A model generated the notes under the pieces. That model searched no databases. It worked only from the letters and a program-made list of their open reading frames with translations, and was not told the origin of the DNA. The position numbers and the translations under genes are program-made. 64,000 bases of DNA, from positions 5,917-69,916 of the forward strand of contig MNCI01008947.1 of assembly GCA_015680685.1 (NCBI GenBank), written 5' to 3'. Of the stretch, positions 46,711 through 58,633 are shown in pieces. The first letter of the stretch is position 1. The number at the start of each line of letters is the position of its first letter. This stretch comes from Gnetum montanum. Taxonomy: Eukaryota > Streptophyta > Gnetopsida > Gnetales > Gnetaceae.

Positions 46711-47688
46711 AATACAAGTAAAATAATTCTTTGTTATGTACACACATGTACATACATACAACACACACAAAAGCTAATAAAAAATTAGTTACATGAAAGA
46801 GCAAGGATACAAGTTAAACTTACTTGAGACTCAAAGTCTTGTTAGAGAACTCCTTACTCCACTTACATTAAATCCTTATGCTTCCTTGCCTTTTGTTGGC
46901 ACATTTATTCCATTTCATGGAACAGGTAGTTAAGAAAAGTTTAGTTTAGAATTTTATTATAAAATTCTGGTTAGCAAGACTACCCTTACAACTACAGTGT
47001 ATGTAAGTCTGGGAGATGCAAATGATTTCAGATTTTGCAGTGTTGCCTTGGTAATTCACTAAGTTCAAAAGGAATGTTTAAGCTTATTCAGAGACAAGGC
47101 TCAACTGAATTTGAGTGATAAGGATGCAACCAAGGTTTTGAACTTATTATCCTGTGCATCAAAGAATATGATTCATCTCTACAACATGCACTTGCTGCAT
47201 CACAAGAGTCATTTTCCAGCTACATGCACTTCGTTGCACACTTGCAGTTAGCCTGATGCTTTGCATTCCAACAAGAGTGGGCTTTGCTTTCTCAGGAAGA
47301 CAACCAATGTTTGCAATTAGTAACAGACAATGGAATTTGCTGGTTGACTTTTTTTTTTTTTCTTCAAGGAAAATTCAGCCTGACAGTTTTGGATAATACT
47401 GCCACATTCAACTGTGAGCAAGAGTTGATCAGGAAAAAGGGATAACCCGATGTGGATAGCAATGCGTCTCCTAGTGAATGCCTCCAATGTTTTATGGAAA
47501 AATGATCCTCTGAGTCCATTCTTTAGCAAGTTTCCCAGTATTCTCTATTAGTGCTCAGCGGCAGGGCTTTTAGAACAAGCCTGCCAGGTTTTCTTGTTAA
47601 ACGGCACTACAAAATAACTCTGGATTCAATTGATTCCTAGAATCCGGTGGTTTACGATTTTATGCGTTCTCGCGTTATCAGTTGACTT
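46711..47688. other. Less AT-rich stretch, possible gene remnants, unidentified
   Basis: Base composition is noticeably more even than in neighbouring repeats from about 46950 on. Open segments such as minus 47317-47529 do not match anything I know. Phrase GTTGGCACATTT..CCATTTCATGGAA near 46897 recurs at 60700-60725, so both places share an unrecognised repeat or gene piece. Confidence 0.35.
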
Positions 47689-48271
47689 TTAAAAAATGGC
47701 AGAGCTCCCAAAAACACCAGAATCATTAACGTCCTCCTCCTCCTCATCATCTTCAGGAGAGGAACCCTTTATTCTGAGATGGCCTCCCGCCTTAAGATAG
47801 ATCCCATCATCCGTCAGGGAGATCATGGCCTCTGAACGCACGCTTCTCACTTTGTTCAAAACTCCTGATGTGCGAGAGCAAGTGAATATTGTTGGAACAG
47901 GCCCAAAAGGCTCCAAGGTGAGCTGGTTTAGATCTCCAAAGGCTGAACCATGCTTCAGTAATGCCGTCATATTTGATTGCCACGAATCAAATAACGCGAG
48001 AACTGCCACGAATCCGGAGATGGCGGAAGCAGACCAGAATGAAGCACACACGGAAAAAAATGGAGGTTCTTGTTGTGGCCAGCGATGTTGCATCCATGCA
48101 GTCCCGTTTCTCAGGATATTACTGGAAGTATCAGCGTTGGTGGCCATTGCGATTTTCTGCTCTGGTGGCGTATCCGTAAGGATTTTCCAACAATTTTGCA
48201 AATCACTTAAACATGAGCCGCCAAAACATGATTTGCACTTGGTATTCGAGGAGCCATTGTCTACATTTTAG
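47689..48271. other. Unidentified open region on both strands (possible exon)
   Basis: Two overlapping frames are open. Minus: 170 aa (47689-48201), acidic near its end (SSPEDDEEEEDVNDSG); upstream the frame stays open to about 48262, where TTATCTAAAATGTAG could be a splice acceptor. Plus: an ATG at 47696 in good context (AAAAAATGGC) reads MAELPKTPESLTSSSSSSSS and stops after 34 codons, and a second frame (47825-48271) gives 148 aa. I do not recognise either protein. The normal codon complexity and even composition make this the best candidate for host-gene-derived sequence in the middle of the window, but strand and function are undecided. Confidence 0.35.
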
Positions 48272-48272
48272 A

Positions 48273-48739
48273 TAATAATAATAAAAAATTGTTATTATTT
48301 AAAAAGGAAAGGAAAGTTATGGGACACTTGTTTAAAGTCCGATATGAATTGCACACTTGTTAATTATGGTAGTTATAATTAACTACCAGGGTAGTTGTAA
48401 CTACCAAGCATGACACTTAGGCAACTATAGTAATAATTTCTAAGTAATTTTCTATGGTCATTAATTAAGGGTATAATACCAAGGGAAATTTCTTAGGAGA
48501 AAAATTGTTGGAAATTTCTTGTAAAGCATGGCTTATTAAAGACATCAATTCAACTGCTTTATTTTAATCTTATGAGTTCTTTTCTACCACTTAGAACCAT
48601 GTGATCCTTTCAATTGTCTTCACACCATCAAAGGATGTGTTGTCTTATTTTTGTTTGATGTTCAATTTGTATTGTGAACATCACAATTTGTAATTTTTTT
48701 GATCCATACACCTAGGCACTTAGTTTTGTCATGTTAGTT
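48273..48739. other. AT-rich DNA outside the palindromes
   Basis: Apart from the palindrome pair, nothing recognised. The part after about 48540 may already be the decayed 3' interior of element J. Confidence 0.35.
48368..48405. repeat. Two adjacent short palindromes with the same arms
   Basis: GGTAGTTA-TAAT-TAACTACC (48368-48387) and GGTAGTT-GT-AACTACC (48390-48405), two bases apart. Confidence 0.75.
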
Positions 48740-49258
48740 TTGTTGTGTTATGTGCTAGTCAATAATCCCATACCTTCCTAATTTTGTAAAGAATTCAAGG
48801 ATGAATTTTCATTTAGTTGTCGGGGTATGATGACGAAGCCTTGTCAACTAGGTCATGTTAACTAGGCCATGTCAACTAAGCCTTGTTGATGCATTGTATG
48901 ATGCGTTAACATGGCCTCATCAATGCAGGGTATGTTCTTGCCTATAAATACATGCCAACCCAGCATGTTTAGACAACATCTTGTCATAGTTGTAGTGAAG
49001 CTCTTGTAGTTTTTACATTCAGAAGTTAGAATATTTTCCTAAGTGCTTGTAGCAGGAGTCATTGAGTGTACAGATCTTTATTCAAGCATTGTTGTACTTA
49101 AGCATGACAATGTATGTGGCAATAAAGATGAGATTTCTAAGCAAACCTTGCAGCATTATGAATAGCTAAAATATTTCATTCATGCATTTAATGTTTTCAA
49201 TTATTTATTCAATGACCTTTAGTAATTAAGTTAATTAAGTAATTAAATCAAATAAGTT
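48740..49258 (+). mobile_element. 3' end of gypsy element J: PPT segment and partial LTR
   Basis: 48760-48827 is the conserved 3' terminal segment (TTCAAGGATGAATTTTCATT then GTCGGGGTA). The LTR starts TGATGACGAAG at 48828. U3 has repeated CATGTCAACTAGG/ATGTTAACTAGG units, TATA TTGCCTATAAATACATGC near 48937-48955, and a poly(A)-region block with ATGTGGCAATAAAGATG near 49115. Similarity stops near 49258, so about half the LTR is missing. Confidence 0.7.
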
Positions 49259-49920
49259 AAATAGTGGGATAAGTAAAATTTTTTACCATAGGAAAATCAT
49301 GAATGTTAACAAAATTTCGAACATTTGGAGCATTGATGCTTGATCCATTAATGTTGTTGCTTATAATTAATACATTGCAAGGTAGCTTATGTAGACATAA
49401 ACTAGCACTATTTGCAATGATCCTAAGGAATAGAATCATGCAAATCATAGCATAACTAATCTAATCATCATCTTGATATTATGATGACTCTAACATTATG
49501 TGTTGTAGCATACCCCTTGGATTACAACCACTCTGATATGATGTATAAAAAATTAATAAAATAGTTGAAAACTCTTGTAGATTTGAATTCTTTTATTAAT
49601 TTTATCATGAAAGAGGGATCTTCATTAAACTAAGATAAATTTTTGATATGCCTCATTTTGGCAGCAGATAATTATAACCTTGTAAGTCATCATTTTGTAT
49701 CTAATTATGGTTTTTAAGGATTAACATATACATAGACAACATCTTAAACTCTTCCAATTGCTGATTTGTACTAATTCTTTTGGCTTTTAGATGAGGATCC
49801 TACATGATGCTATGAAAATTTTGTTAATGTTAGAGCTCTAAAATCTGCAGTGGATGTACGGGAATAAGTTCTGAGGATCATGGAGAGAAATAATTTGAAG
49901 CAATGCAATCTAGATTTTAG

Positions 49921-50025
<105 letters not shown>

Positions 50026-50229
50026 TAAGTAATCAAAAGGCTTAAACCCTACCAAATGTATCTAGAAAGTTTTGGATTACCCGAGATTCAAACCTGTAAC
50101 TTTTCAGATGGTTCATTTAGAATGGTAACTAAAATTCAAATTCAAATTCAAATTTTTACTTATCTATATGACTAGTTTTAGAATTCCTTTTAGTAAATTT
50201 CTTTTCTAAATTTATAACTTAGTGTTGCC

Positions 50230-50297
50230 TACTGAAATTGAAGCTATGACCTAAGGTTACCATGCCAAGACTTTTACCACTAAGCTAACACATCATT
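50230..50297 (-). repeat. tRNA-derived SINE-like head
   Basis: Minus strand: TGTTAGCTTAGTGGTAAAAG (A box) and, about 25 bases on, AGGTCATAGCTTCAATTTC (B box). Near-identical layout to 25075-25186. Confidence 0.5.
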
Positions 50298-51210
50298 CTT
50301 AGAATTTTCAATTTTCAATGTTAGTTTGGAAAATGTCTAATTTCTTATGTATGCATGTCTAAGTGTAGGTTGTCAATTTTCATCATTAAACATGTCATAA
50401 TCAATGGGTGATATTTAATGAATACATGATGACAACCAACAATTACATTCTTACTATCACTAATGTTCATGGAGAATGGTAAGCTTACAATTTATATAAT
50501 ATTGGAGAATTTTTGGATGTTTATTTTTTCTAATTCTTTATTTGGCCAATTTGACTTTGATAAGTTGATAGATGTTGCTTCTCAGTGCTATGATCTAAGC
50601 AATTTCCCAAAATGTGAAGCCAAAGATGTATTGCAATGCCTTTACAAAGAAGATAAGCAAAATATAAATTACTAAAAGAATAGTAGAAGGTTTTAAGGTT
50701 GAGTGTCTTGATAATTGAGGTTCTAAAAGCTCTCTCTAAAGTAGTTTTGGAATTTAAATATGATCCTATGATTTTTTAGATTTCTAATTAATACAATTAT
50801 TTCTTGTGAAAATATTATTGAGGGCCTACAAAACCTACAACTCCAGTACCATTTTAAATAACTAATTGTGCATGGTTTTATATTCTTTTATTAGGCTTTC
50901 ATTAATTTCCAGATCCTTTCCAAGCTAATTTAGAGAGTTATATTAATTTTCAAAAATTCAATGTTATGGTAAGGAATAGTAAGCAAAACTTTATATGTAT
51001 GTGTAATGAATGCTCTTATCTCAATACTTTGTTGATCTAGCCTTTATCTATGTATTAGTAGAAAGGGCATGATATGTTTTGGTTGAAGAACCTTATTTTG
51101 TAAATAGAATAATTTATTTTTAAAATTAAATTAATTTGAATCCCAATCAAAATCCATAGTCCCTATAACAAATTAATATTCTAGGCAATACATGTCTATG
51201 TATACAAAAT

Positions 51211-51295
51211 GTATCTAACTCTAGCATGGCTAGTGGTAAAACTAGGTTTGCATAATGAAGATGTTTACAAGTCCGCATCTCAGTTCCTCACTGTT
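51211..51295 (+). repeat. tRNA-derived SINE-like head (weak B box)
   Basis: CTCTAGCATGGCTAGTGGTA is a good A-box region. GCATCTCAGTTCCTCACTG is a poor B box. Confidence 0.35.
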
Positions 51296-51959
51296 GATAT
51301 TTTGTGTTTACTCTTATTGCTATGTGATCTTACTACCCAAGGTTGCAAAAATTGGACATCTTAACACTGTTATATTATGTATCTATATAGCTTTTCAAGG
51401 AATTATTATTGTAATTTGGAATTATCTTAGTTTAGCATAACTTTCATTGTACATTGAAATAGATAAGGCCAATGCTATATAGGTTAAGTAAATGAAAATT
51501 GCACATCCTATGTAATAATTTTCAAGCTTAAGAAGTTAGCTTTCTACCCCATCTCTATGTAATGTTAGTTTAGGGTCATTTAACTTTCCATGTAAAGCTA
51601 TAATTTTAATTGAAAGAAGATTACCTACTTTTCATACATTGTGAGATATCCAACAATGTTGGGCAATTCATTAAAGGAAGGTTACATCTTTGTTGACTAA
51701 AATGTTTTTGCATAATTTTTGGTAATTAATTTTGTGCATAATTTGTGGTAATTTACTTTTGTGTAACATATCTTCCAAGTGGTACAGAATCAAGATGCAT
51801 TAGTAGCCCAAGCTCATACATTAAAAGGAAGCCATTCTGGACTAATTTTCTTAAGCATATCTTTTAGAAATGTAATATGATTTTAATTTTAATATTTACT
51901 AAGCTTGCACCACATCTTCAAAATTTTTTTAGGATTTAGAGTTCCAAAATAGAAATGGC

Positions 51960-53225
51960 TTAAGGAAAAAGGAGATAATGAGGAAAGTCATTAGAAGACA
52001 AATTGTTATAATTCTCAGGTTTTCCTTCCATAAGTCTATTTCTTAAAAGAAGCATCCAAACATCATTTCCATTAATGCACTTTGCAATCCATTTTTCTAT
52101 AAGAGAAATACCCTAGTTATAATAATTAATGAGGTCAAATCATCCATCTTTGTTGCTACTAGTGCAAATATCCTAAGTAACTCAAGAAAACTCTTTTCTA
52201 TGTTGTGTAGTAAACCAAAAAAAACAATGGGTTATAAAATTATTTATATCATAAGAAGTTTTAGAGGGAGGTTAACAACTACAATAATAATTGTATGTTG
52301 ATTGAAACATTTTCTTAATGACTAAAACCTTGCCACCAAGTGTGAGATTTTATTTAATTCTATTTATCTAGGTTTCAGAGTATGCTACTCCTCAATACCA
52401 TTACAATATATAGCATATTTTTGCCGATTGATCTGAGAGTCAAATAAAATATGGTATGCCACCAATTTTCTATTTAACTAGTTAGTGGACCCCATTTTGT
52501 TTGGACAAAGCTAGGATGATTATTTTAAAGTATTTATCTTTTCTATAGGAAACCAACCATTATTTAATCTAAATAGTGTTTTCATTATGGACCATATCAT
52601 TATAGATTAAAATAATAACTAAATGATCTAAACCAAATTTTGTGAATTTTGCACCTTATATTTGAGAAAATATATGAAAGTCCTCGACAATTGCTATGAA
52701 TTGATCAATTTTTTAAAGCATCATCCTATTGTTGAGTAGTCTAAGTATAAACATAGTCTTTAAGAGGAATGTGTATCAAACCATAATTACTCATGATTTT
52801 TGAAGTAACTCCATACTTCTGGTAGCAATGGTGCCATCTCTTTTCATGTTATTAAAATAGTGGAGTCTCCTCCAATGTTCATGTTTTGAAGTATGATGTT
52901 AAAATCTCATCCAATTAAAATTGAACATCAAATTATAAACTCAACAACTAGGATGAAGAATACTTTCTCTATTAAAAATTAGCAATAGTGCTACTAAAAT
53001 TCATGTAAAGTAGTATGTATCCCCTTAATCTTTGACCGATACATACAACCCTCTTAAATTGGCTTTTCTTTCTATTATGGTTAAGTTAAATCTGATTTTT
53101 TGTACTAAATTGAATATTGCACCTAGATTTAGAATTAAATACAACATCTTATCATGTTGTATATTCTTAAATAAGTTTTTACAATCCCTTGATTTCCATG
53201 CAAAGAACTTTATTTTGATGTAGAG
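51960..53225 (-). pseudogene. L1-type LINE relic (endonuclease and RT C-terminal region)
   Basis: Minus strand near 53160-53220: KIKFFAWKSRDCKN, like the start of an APE-type endonuclease (K-SWN-RG). Near 52700-52830: NYGLIHIPLKDYVYT followed by KKIDQFIA, the GL-DIPL-FTW and LDRF landmarks. Near 52010-52115: GISLIEKWIAKCINGNDVWM and LLLRNRLMEGKP, typical of the region after the LINE reverse transcriptase core. The RT core itself is not visible, so an internal deletion is likely. It is heavily decayed. Confidence 0.6.
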
Positions 53226-54110
53226 TGATGAGTGACGAGTACCCCCTATGCCCAATCGTACGAATCACAAGCATTCACACATAATCTGGTAGAATTCCAT
53301 GGATGGAACTAGTTGTGGCATCTAGATCCTTATGCCTTGAACACAATTCACTATCTTCCCACTTGGACTAGTGGTAGATTTGTCATGTATGGTTTAGTCC
53401 AAAGTGAGGCATATGATTCTTGATATTGTTTCAGCCTTATGTTACTCCTAATGATAATGGAGAAATTAATTATTTAATATAATTAACAATGAAAAGTAAA
53501 GTCTACACTAGCCTACAAGTGATGAGTGTTCATTCCTAGCTAGCTGTAGACATCCTGACCCCACATATTCACTATTGGGATTACCAAACGCTATGCTACT
53601 AGGTGAACCAAGCAATAATGCTATTGGGATTACCAAACGAATACGTGTTTACACTTGAAACTAGTCATGCTCATTTTGCCTATTCATTAATATGCATGGA
53701 AATATAAATATTAACTAAATACATGAAATAAAAATTGCATAGAAAGTAAATTTAATCTAAGTCAAAGTGCTGCAATGAATAAGAATCAATCTCGATCTTA
53801 TTACCGTTCATGGAATGTGTCCAGGTACATTGCCACTCAGATAAGACACTATACAACTAACTCAAATCCATACTACAAGCACTCACTAACTACTCTCTAA
53901 GAATACAAAATAGAATTGTAATAGTTTGGCTACTCTATTAACAAAAGAATGTTTGGATCACGTGCCAAAATGCTGAATTTATAAGTAGGCACACATCCCA
54001 TGATATTAGATATATGATGTCAAAACTTGTGCTCTTATATCGAAGCTACGATATCATATCCTTGATATTAGATACTTGATATCTTAGCCTATGAAAAACA
54101 CAATTTATCA
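53226..54110 (-). repeat. 3' LTR of gypsy element I
   Basis: 885 bp, TGATGAGTGACG...ACAATTTATCA. Minus-strand TATA CTACTTATAAATTCAGC near 53970-53985. U3 holds GATATC/GATATTAG motifs (54000-54085). Followed on the right by the conserved PPT segment. Confidence 0.8.
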
Positions 54111-54557
54111 TACCTCCACAACTAATGAAAAATTTTCCTCAGGTGAACAAAAGGAAAAACAAGTTCCTTACAAAATATTGGGAAGGTATAGGATTATTGA
54201 TTAACTCTAACTACTAACTAACTCTAAGTGCCACATTACAAAATTTTATTTGAGTGGATGCAGACAGAATGACAAAGTAATAAAAAGATTGGAAATAAAT
54301 TGAAGATTACATAATTTGTAGAGGCCTTCAAAAGGATACTAAAGATGATTCTTCTTGCTATTGCTAGTGGTGGTAGGCTTCCAACCTTGATTGTTATGTT
54401 GATGCTTCTCTAGTTATGCAAAATGTTCTTGAAGGATGGACTAAAATTTCTCCTCATCATCCCATGGATCTAGCAAAAATGTGATGTCTGAGCTATAATC
54501 ATGTATCTGCTATAATTTGTCCATGGAAACATTCTTTGTTATCCCTCTCTTGGCTTC
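54111..54557 (-). mobile_element. 3' interior of element I, cut by element H
   Basis: Contains the PPT segment (minus strand TGTTCACCTGAGGAAAATTT then GTTGTGGAGGTA) and the last part of the 3' ORF, recognisable by correspondence with 12440-12640 and 38040-38170. It stops at 54557, where the LTR of H begins. The rest of I is not found in the window. Confidence 0.6.
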
Positions 54558-55349
54558 TGATGGGACGCGATATCACATAGGCCGTGATATCGTGTTGTTC
54601 CCTGCGATATCACGTACGTGATATCGCAACCCGTCTCCATTTCTATAAATAAGAGACGACTATCCCTTGTTTTCTCATCTAGATTTAGACCCTTAGTGAA
54701 ACTTTGGCAGTTTTACCATTCCAAAGATAGAATAGTTTCCATGTGCCTATAGTAGGAGTCTCAAAGTGAACGGATCTTTATTCGAGCAATTTTGTACCTG
54801 AGCACACAGTTGTGTACGACAATAAAGACAAACTTTTGGATAAACCTTACAACATATGGACTAAGCTAAATAGGACTTTAATTATTGTTAAATGTTTAAT
54901 TGCTTTCTTAAGGACTTAATCTCTCTCAACCCCCAACTCTCATAGTTAAGTGCATTCAATACAATCACTTTGAGCACGTGCGTTACGCTTGGTAATAGCG
55001 TTTGGTAATCCCAATAGCGTTGCATTGGTTCAGGGTGTGAACGGCAAGTGGGAATAGATACTAATGCTAGGATGATTAAAGCTTAGTTAGTGAAGTTAGT
55101 TACTTAGTCTCTTCATCCTTTCCTCTCTTAGCATAGGCGTTAAAATAATAAAAGACATAAAACTCACATACCTCAAACTTACTTAACCATACAACTGTGA
55201 CAATACAAGTAAGTCTGGGAAGACAACGATTGATTAACCTTAAGTATTCCATAAGGTGCGTAAGCACTTAGTCCTTGGAGTTCAACCGGATTGCAAGTGT
55301 AATGCTCATATTCGTATGGTTGAGTGTAGGGGTACCTCGCCACTCATCA
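54558..55349 (+). repeat. 5' LTR of element H
   Basis: 792 bp, TGATGGGACGCGATATCACA to CCACTCATCA. U3 has four GATATC palindromic motifs in 80 bases, TATA TTCTATAAATAAGAGACG near 54640, and the poly(A)-region block with TGTGTACGACAATAAAGAC near 54813. The R/U5 end TTCGTATGGTTGAGTGTAGG is shared with E and F. Confidence 0.88.
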
Positions 55350-55350
55350 T

Positions 55351-55369
55351 TGGCACCGTTGCCGGGGAC
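55351..55369 (+). other. Primer binding site of element H, tRNA-Asp
   Basis: TGGCACCGTTGCCGGGGAC, one base after the LTR. One change from the plant tRNA-Asp PBS (TGGCGCCGTTGCCGGGGAC) used by Athila/Tat-type elements. Confidence 0.88.
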
Positions 55370-55449
55370 TTAGTTGTTTGTGCGCTACATAGAACATAGG
55401 AAATCATTTACATCATTGGGAGCTAAAACAAACCCTTAGGGTTAATCAT

Positions 55450-57462
55450 ATGAAAAACAACATAATGGTAAACAACACATCAAACAAAACTAAGATGTCT
55501 TTGTCTCCACACAAAATCACTTCACTGCCTAGGACCAGCACTAAAGAGAGTCGGCGACACAACATACATAACCAAGAACCCCTAGTTCCTCAACAATTCA
55601 GTATGGTATATATTCATCACGATGAATATATGCCCAACTTTACCTTTGTCTTCCATCAAGATGAACAACTGCATTGGAGAGACTTGGAGGGTAACATAGT
55701 GTTGCCTCCAAATAGAGCAACCCCCAACATGCTCCTTCATGCCCTTGCACGAATTGGCATGTCACAATTATACACTGAGTACATTGCGCTTGATTAAAAC
55801 ATAAGGGACTACCATCCCATAGAAGCAAAACGTCAACGAGACTCGCAGCAGGAGAGTTATCACACATCGTTGAAGGGCAAAGGACCCCATAATGCTTCGC
55901 CCATCATAAGAGAAATTAAGGGTGGTGAACCTATCTTAATAGGCTATCCACAAAATGATGTTCCCCCTCCTAATGATAGTAAGGAGGTGGTGTATCAGAA
56001 CCTTTGCTCCACGATACACAACCCTGGTTCTGATTCCCACGAACACCAAGTGTTCAATGAGGGAACACAAACACAAGATAAGGACGAGCATTCTAATTGT
56101 CATCATGATCGGGGTATAGATCACTGAAGGGAAGGTAGGAAACATCGTCATGGTGATGGTTCTCCTTCCTCTTCCCCTTCATTTCAACATTCACCCTCTC
56201 TTTCCACATCCGAATGCAGTCACAAAGAGCCCAACCATGAGGATAAGGGTAAGGATAAGCAAAATGAGAACCCTCGATGAGAGAGTCGAGATCGAGGACA
56301 AGGGCACTCTAGGGAATCATGACATGGAAGAAGGGAAAGTAGGGAACCACGTAGACATCACAGATGCCATGAAAGAGATGACCATGATGAACCCCTACTT
56401 GCAACCTGAATCATGTTAAACATTACGGAGGCCATTAGAATACCTACAAGGCACCAAAAATATAGTTGGATCAAGAGACTAGACATGAATAATATCCCAC
56501 GATTTGAGGGGGAATACAACGTTGATCCGCAGAACCACTTACAGGCATTTCATGATGTCGATGCCTTGTAGAATATTGAAAATGAATGGAAAAAGTTAAA
56601 GTTGTTCCCAAGGACACTCATAAAGGAAGTGAAAAGCTGGTATCAGTCCTTAGAACTGGAAACCATTAGGAGGTGGAGTACGATGCTATAGCTATAGGAG
56701 GTGGAGTACTTATGAAAATAGATCCAAGCATGGAAGCAGGGAACTCATGAATCCTTGGATGCTTCCATGGGCTGATATTATGCATTGCTACATCATTACC
56801 CAAGCCATGGTCATGCACAACGGGATCAACTACACCATCTCGTAGATGGGCTAAGACATGAAACCAGGAGAACCCTTGGGACATATGCCCAAGGGAGATT
56901 ATCTAAACTTAGGTCCCATGAGGTTCATAGATTGTTTGAGCAACCAGCTAAGGAAGAAAGAGAACTATGTAAGAGAGAAACCATGGAAGCATATAACCGC
57001 GATCCTTCCCTCCAAAAGAGGGGGGTAAGATTCTATGAGGAGGAGGATGAGTCACCACTCGAAGAGTTGGTGAGTAGGAAAACCTTGCTGCTTTAGAAAT
57101 TAACAACAAAAGTGTCGACTAAGGTAGATCAAATGTGGAACTCCTTAGATAGTAGATTTGAACCTGTCTTAAAAATCGTAGAGGAGTCTAAGGAGTGAAG
57201 TAGTGACCATGATAAGAAAAAGAAGAGGGATTTGGACTATGCACGTAACAAAGGTAAGGGTAAAATAGCTATCACTGAAGAGGTTGTGGATTTGGATACA
57301 GACAATGACGATGGATGTGAGATCTGCCAATATGACCATCCTAAGGGATGTTGCCCAATAATCTCACATCTGCAGGAGTCTAGGGTGTATGCACTCAACC
57401 CAAGACTTAACAAATGGCAAGCACCCCATCGGTTACCTTATCCCCAAGGTAACCTGAGGTAG
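55450..57462 (+). pseudogene. gag of element H (several open fragments)
   Basis: The first ORF, 55450-55797 (115 aa, MKNNIMVNNTSNKTKMSLSP), is a likely N-terminus with Met about 80 nt after the PBS. The second, 55870-56127, is hydrophilic. The capsid segment lies near 56490-56660: NIPRFEGEYNVDPQNHLQAF, then NIENEWKKLKLFPRTLIKE. Another open piece is 56785-57096 (GQRDQLHHL-like, RRTLGTYAQGRLSKLRSHEV). The knuckle at 57232-57462 reads DDGCEICQYDHPKGCCP, CX2CX3HX4C. Several stops separate the parts. Gag is the particle protein. The same knuckle and capsid signature occur in A and B. Confidence 0.72.
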
Positions 57463-58019
57463 TTCCACCAACCATTAACATATTATCCAAGTGGAACTCT
57501 ACCACAACTTATGGAGTAACACTGGTAGTGGCAATACCCACAGTCATGGGGGATGCCACCACTAAGGCAACAATATTCTTACCGACAACCAGATCCATAT
57601 GGCTACCACGTGCAGTAGCCAATCTCTCCAAGTGACTCTGTCAGTCACACAACCCCACAACATCACTACAAAGCTTAGGAGTATTATAAGACTCCTTATC
57701 CTGGGAGAGACACACCACATGCATACCATCTTGTGAATCCATCTGCCACTCTTACACCGATAGCTCCACTACCACCCACTCCAGCGATGCAAGGGGAACT
57801 CCCCACTCAACCGTAGCAACGCACTGCTACAAGAGCTATAAATCTTCAACCTACTACTAGTTCTGACAACCATATGAAGAGAAGACCTTTCTTGAGAACC
57901 AAAATCCTAAACAAGCTCTCACAACACAAGCTGTTGAGCTCCTCCATCAAATAAGGCTTCGGAGCCCCCTTCAAACCAACAACAGAGCTCAACACATATG
58001 GTTATGTTAACACATACTG
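57463..58019 (+). other. Gag-protease linker of element H
   Basis: Proline, tyrosine and histidine-rich when translated (for example YHVQ, PPLPPTPAMQG), as in the linker of element B. Stops are present. No domain. Confidence 0.5.
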
Positions 58020-58633
58020 TCACTGACTGGATAAAGGTGGGCCACCTTCCTAGGAAACTCTTTGATCCTAGAAGCCCCTTAATCTACCTTCAAGTCTCTG
58101 GTAATGAACCACGTAAAGCTCTTCTAAACTCAGGTTCTGGAGTCAACTTGATATCGCAGGAAATGTATAAAGCCTAGAACCTGCCTCCACTAAAGAAGAG
58201 CAATATTCTCTTAGAGTTGGTTGACCAATCCATCACTATTTCCTTGGGATTAGTGGAGGACATCATTACCACCATGTGTGGTTGGTCATACCCAGCTGAT
58301 TTCCTAGTGATACAAGTCAACAATGACAAGGGGGACTTCCCAATAATAATGGGAAGGACATGGCTAAGTACCATGAACGCATGCCTAGGAATCCATGATC
58401 TTTCCCTGGAAATATCTAAGGAAAATACTTATGAAAATATCAAGAAGAAGAAGGTTCCATGCATTACATATAGTGATACAGAGGATGATAGCGTACAAGA
58501 GCATTCAGCATCTCCTGCATGCAACCGGTGTGCCCAAGAAGTTAACATACAAAAGTGCTTATATGTAGCAACCACACAACAGGAGAACACCCAGTGGTTG
58601 ATAGCTAATCAAGAGAGCAAATCACCAATATGA
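58020..58633 (+). pseudogene. Aspartic protease of element H
   Basis: Reads KALLNSGSGVNLISQEMYKA (a stop follows), then from 58217 an open frame: VDQSITISLGLVEDIITTMC, GWSYPADFLVIQVNNDKGDF, PIIMGRTWLSTMNACLGIHD. The flap and the ILGR-WL-like end fit plant gypsy protease. The active-site Asp is Asn (NSG). The downstream linker (VPCITYSDTEDD) also occurs in element A before RT, but here no RT follows. Confidence 0.75.
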
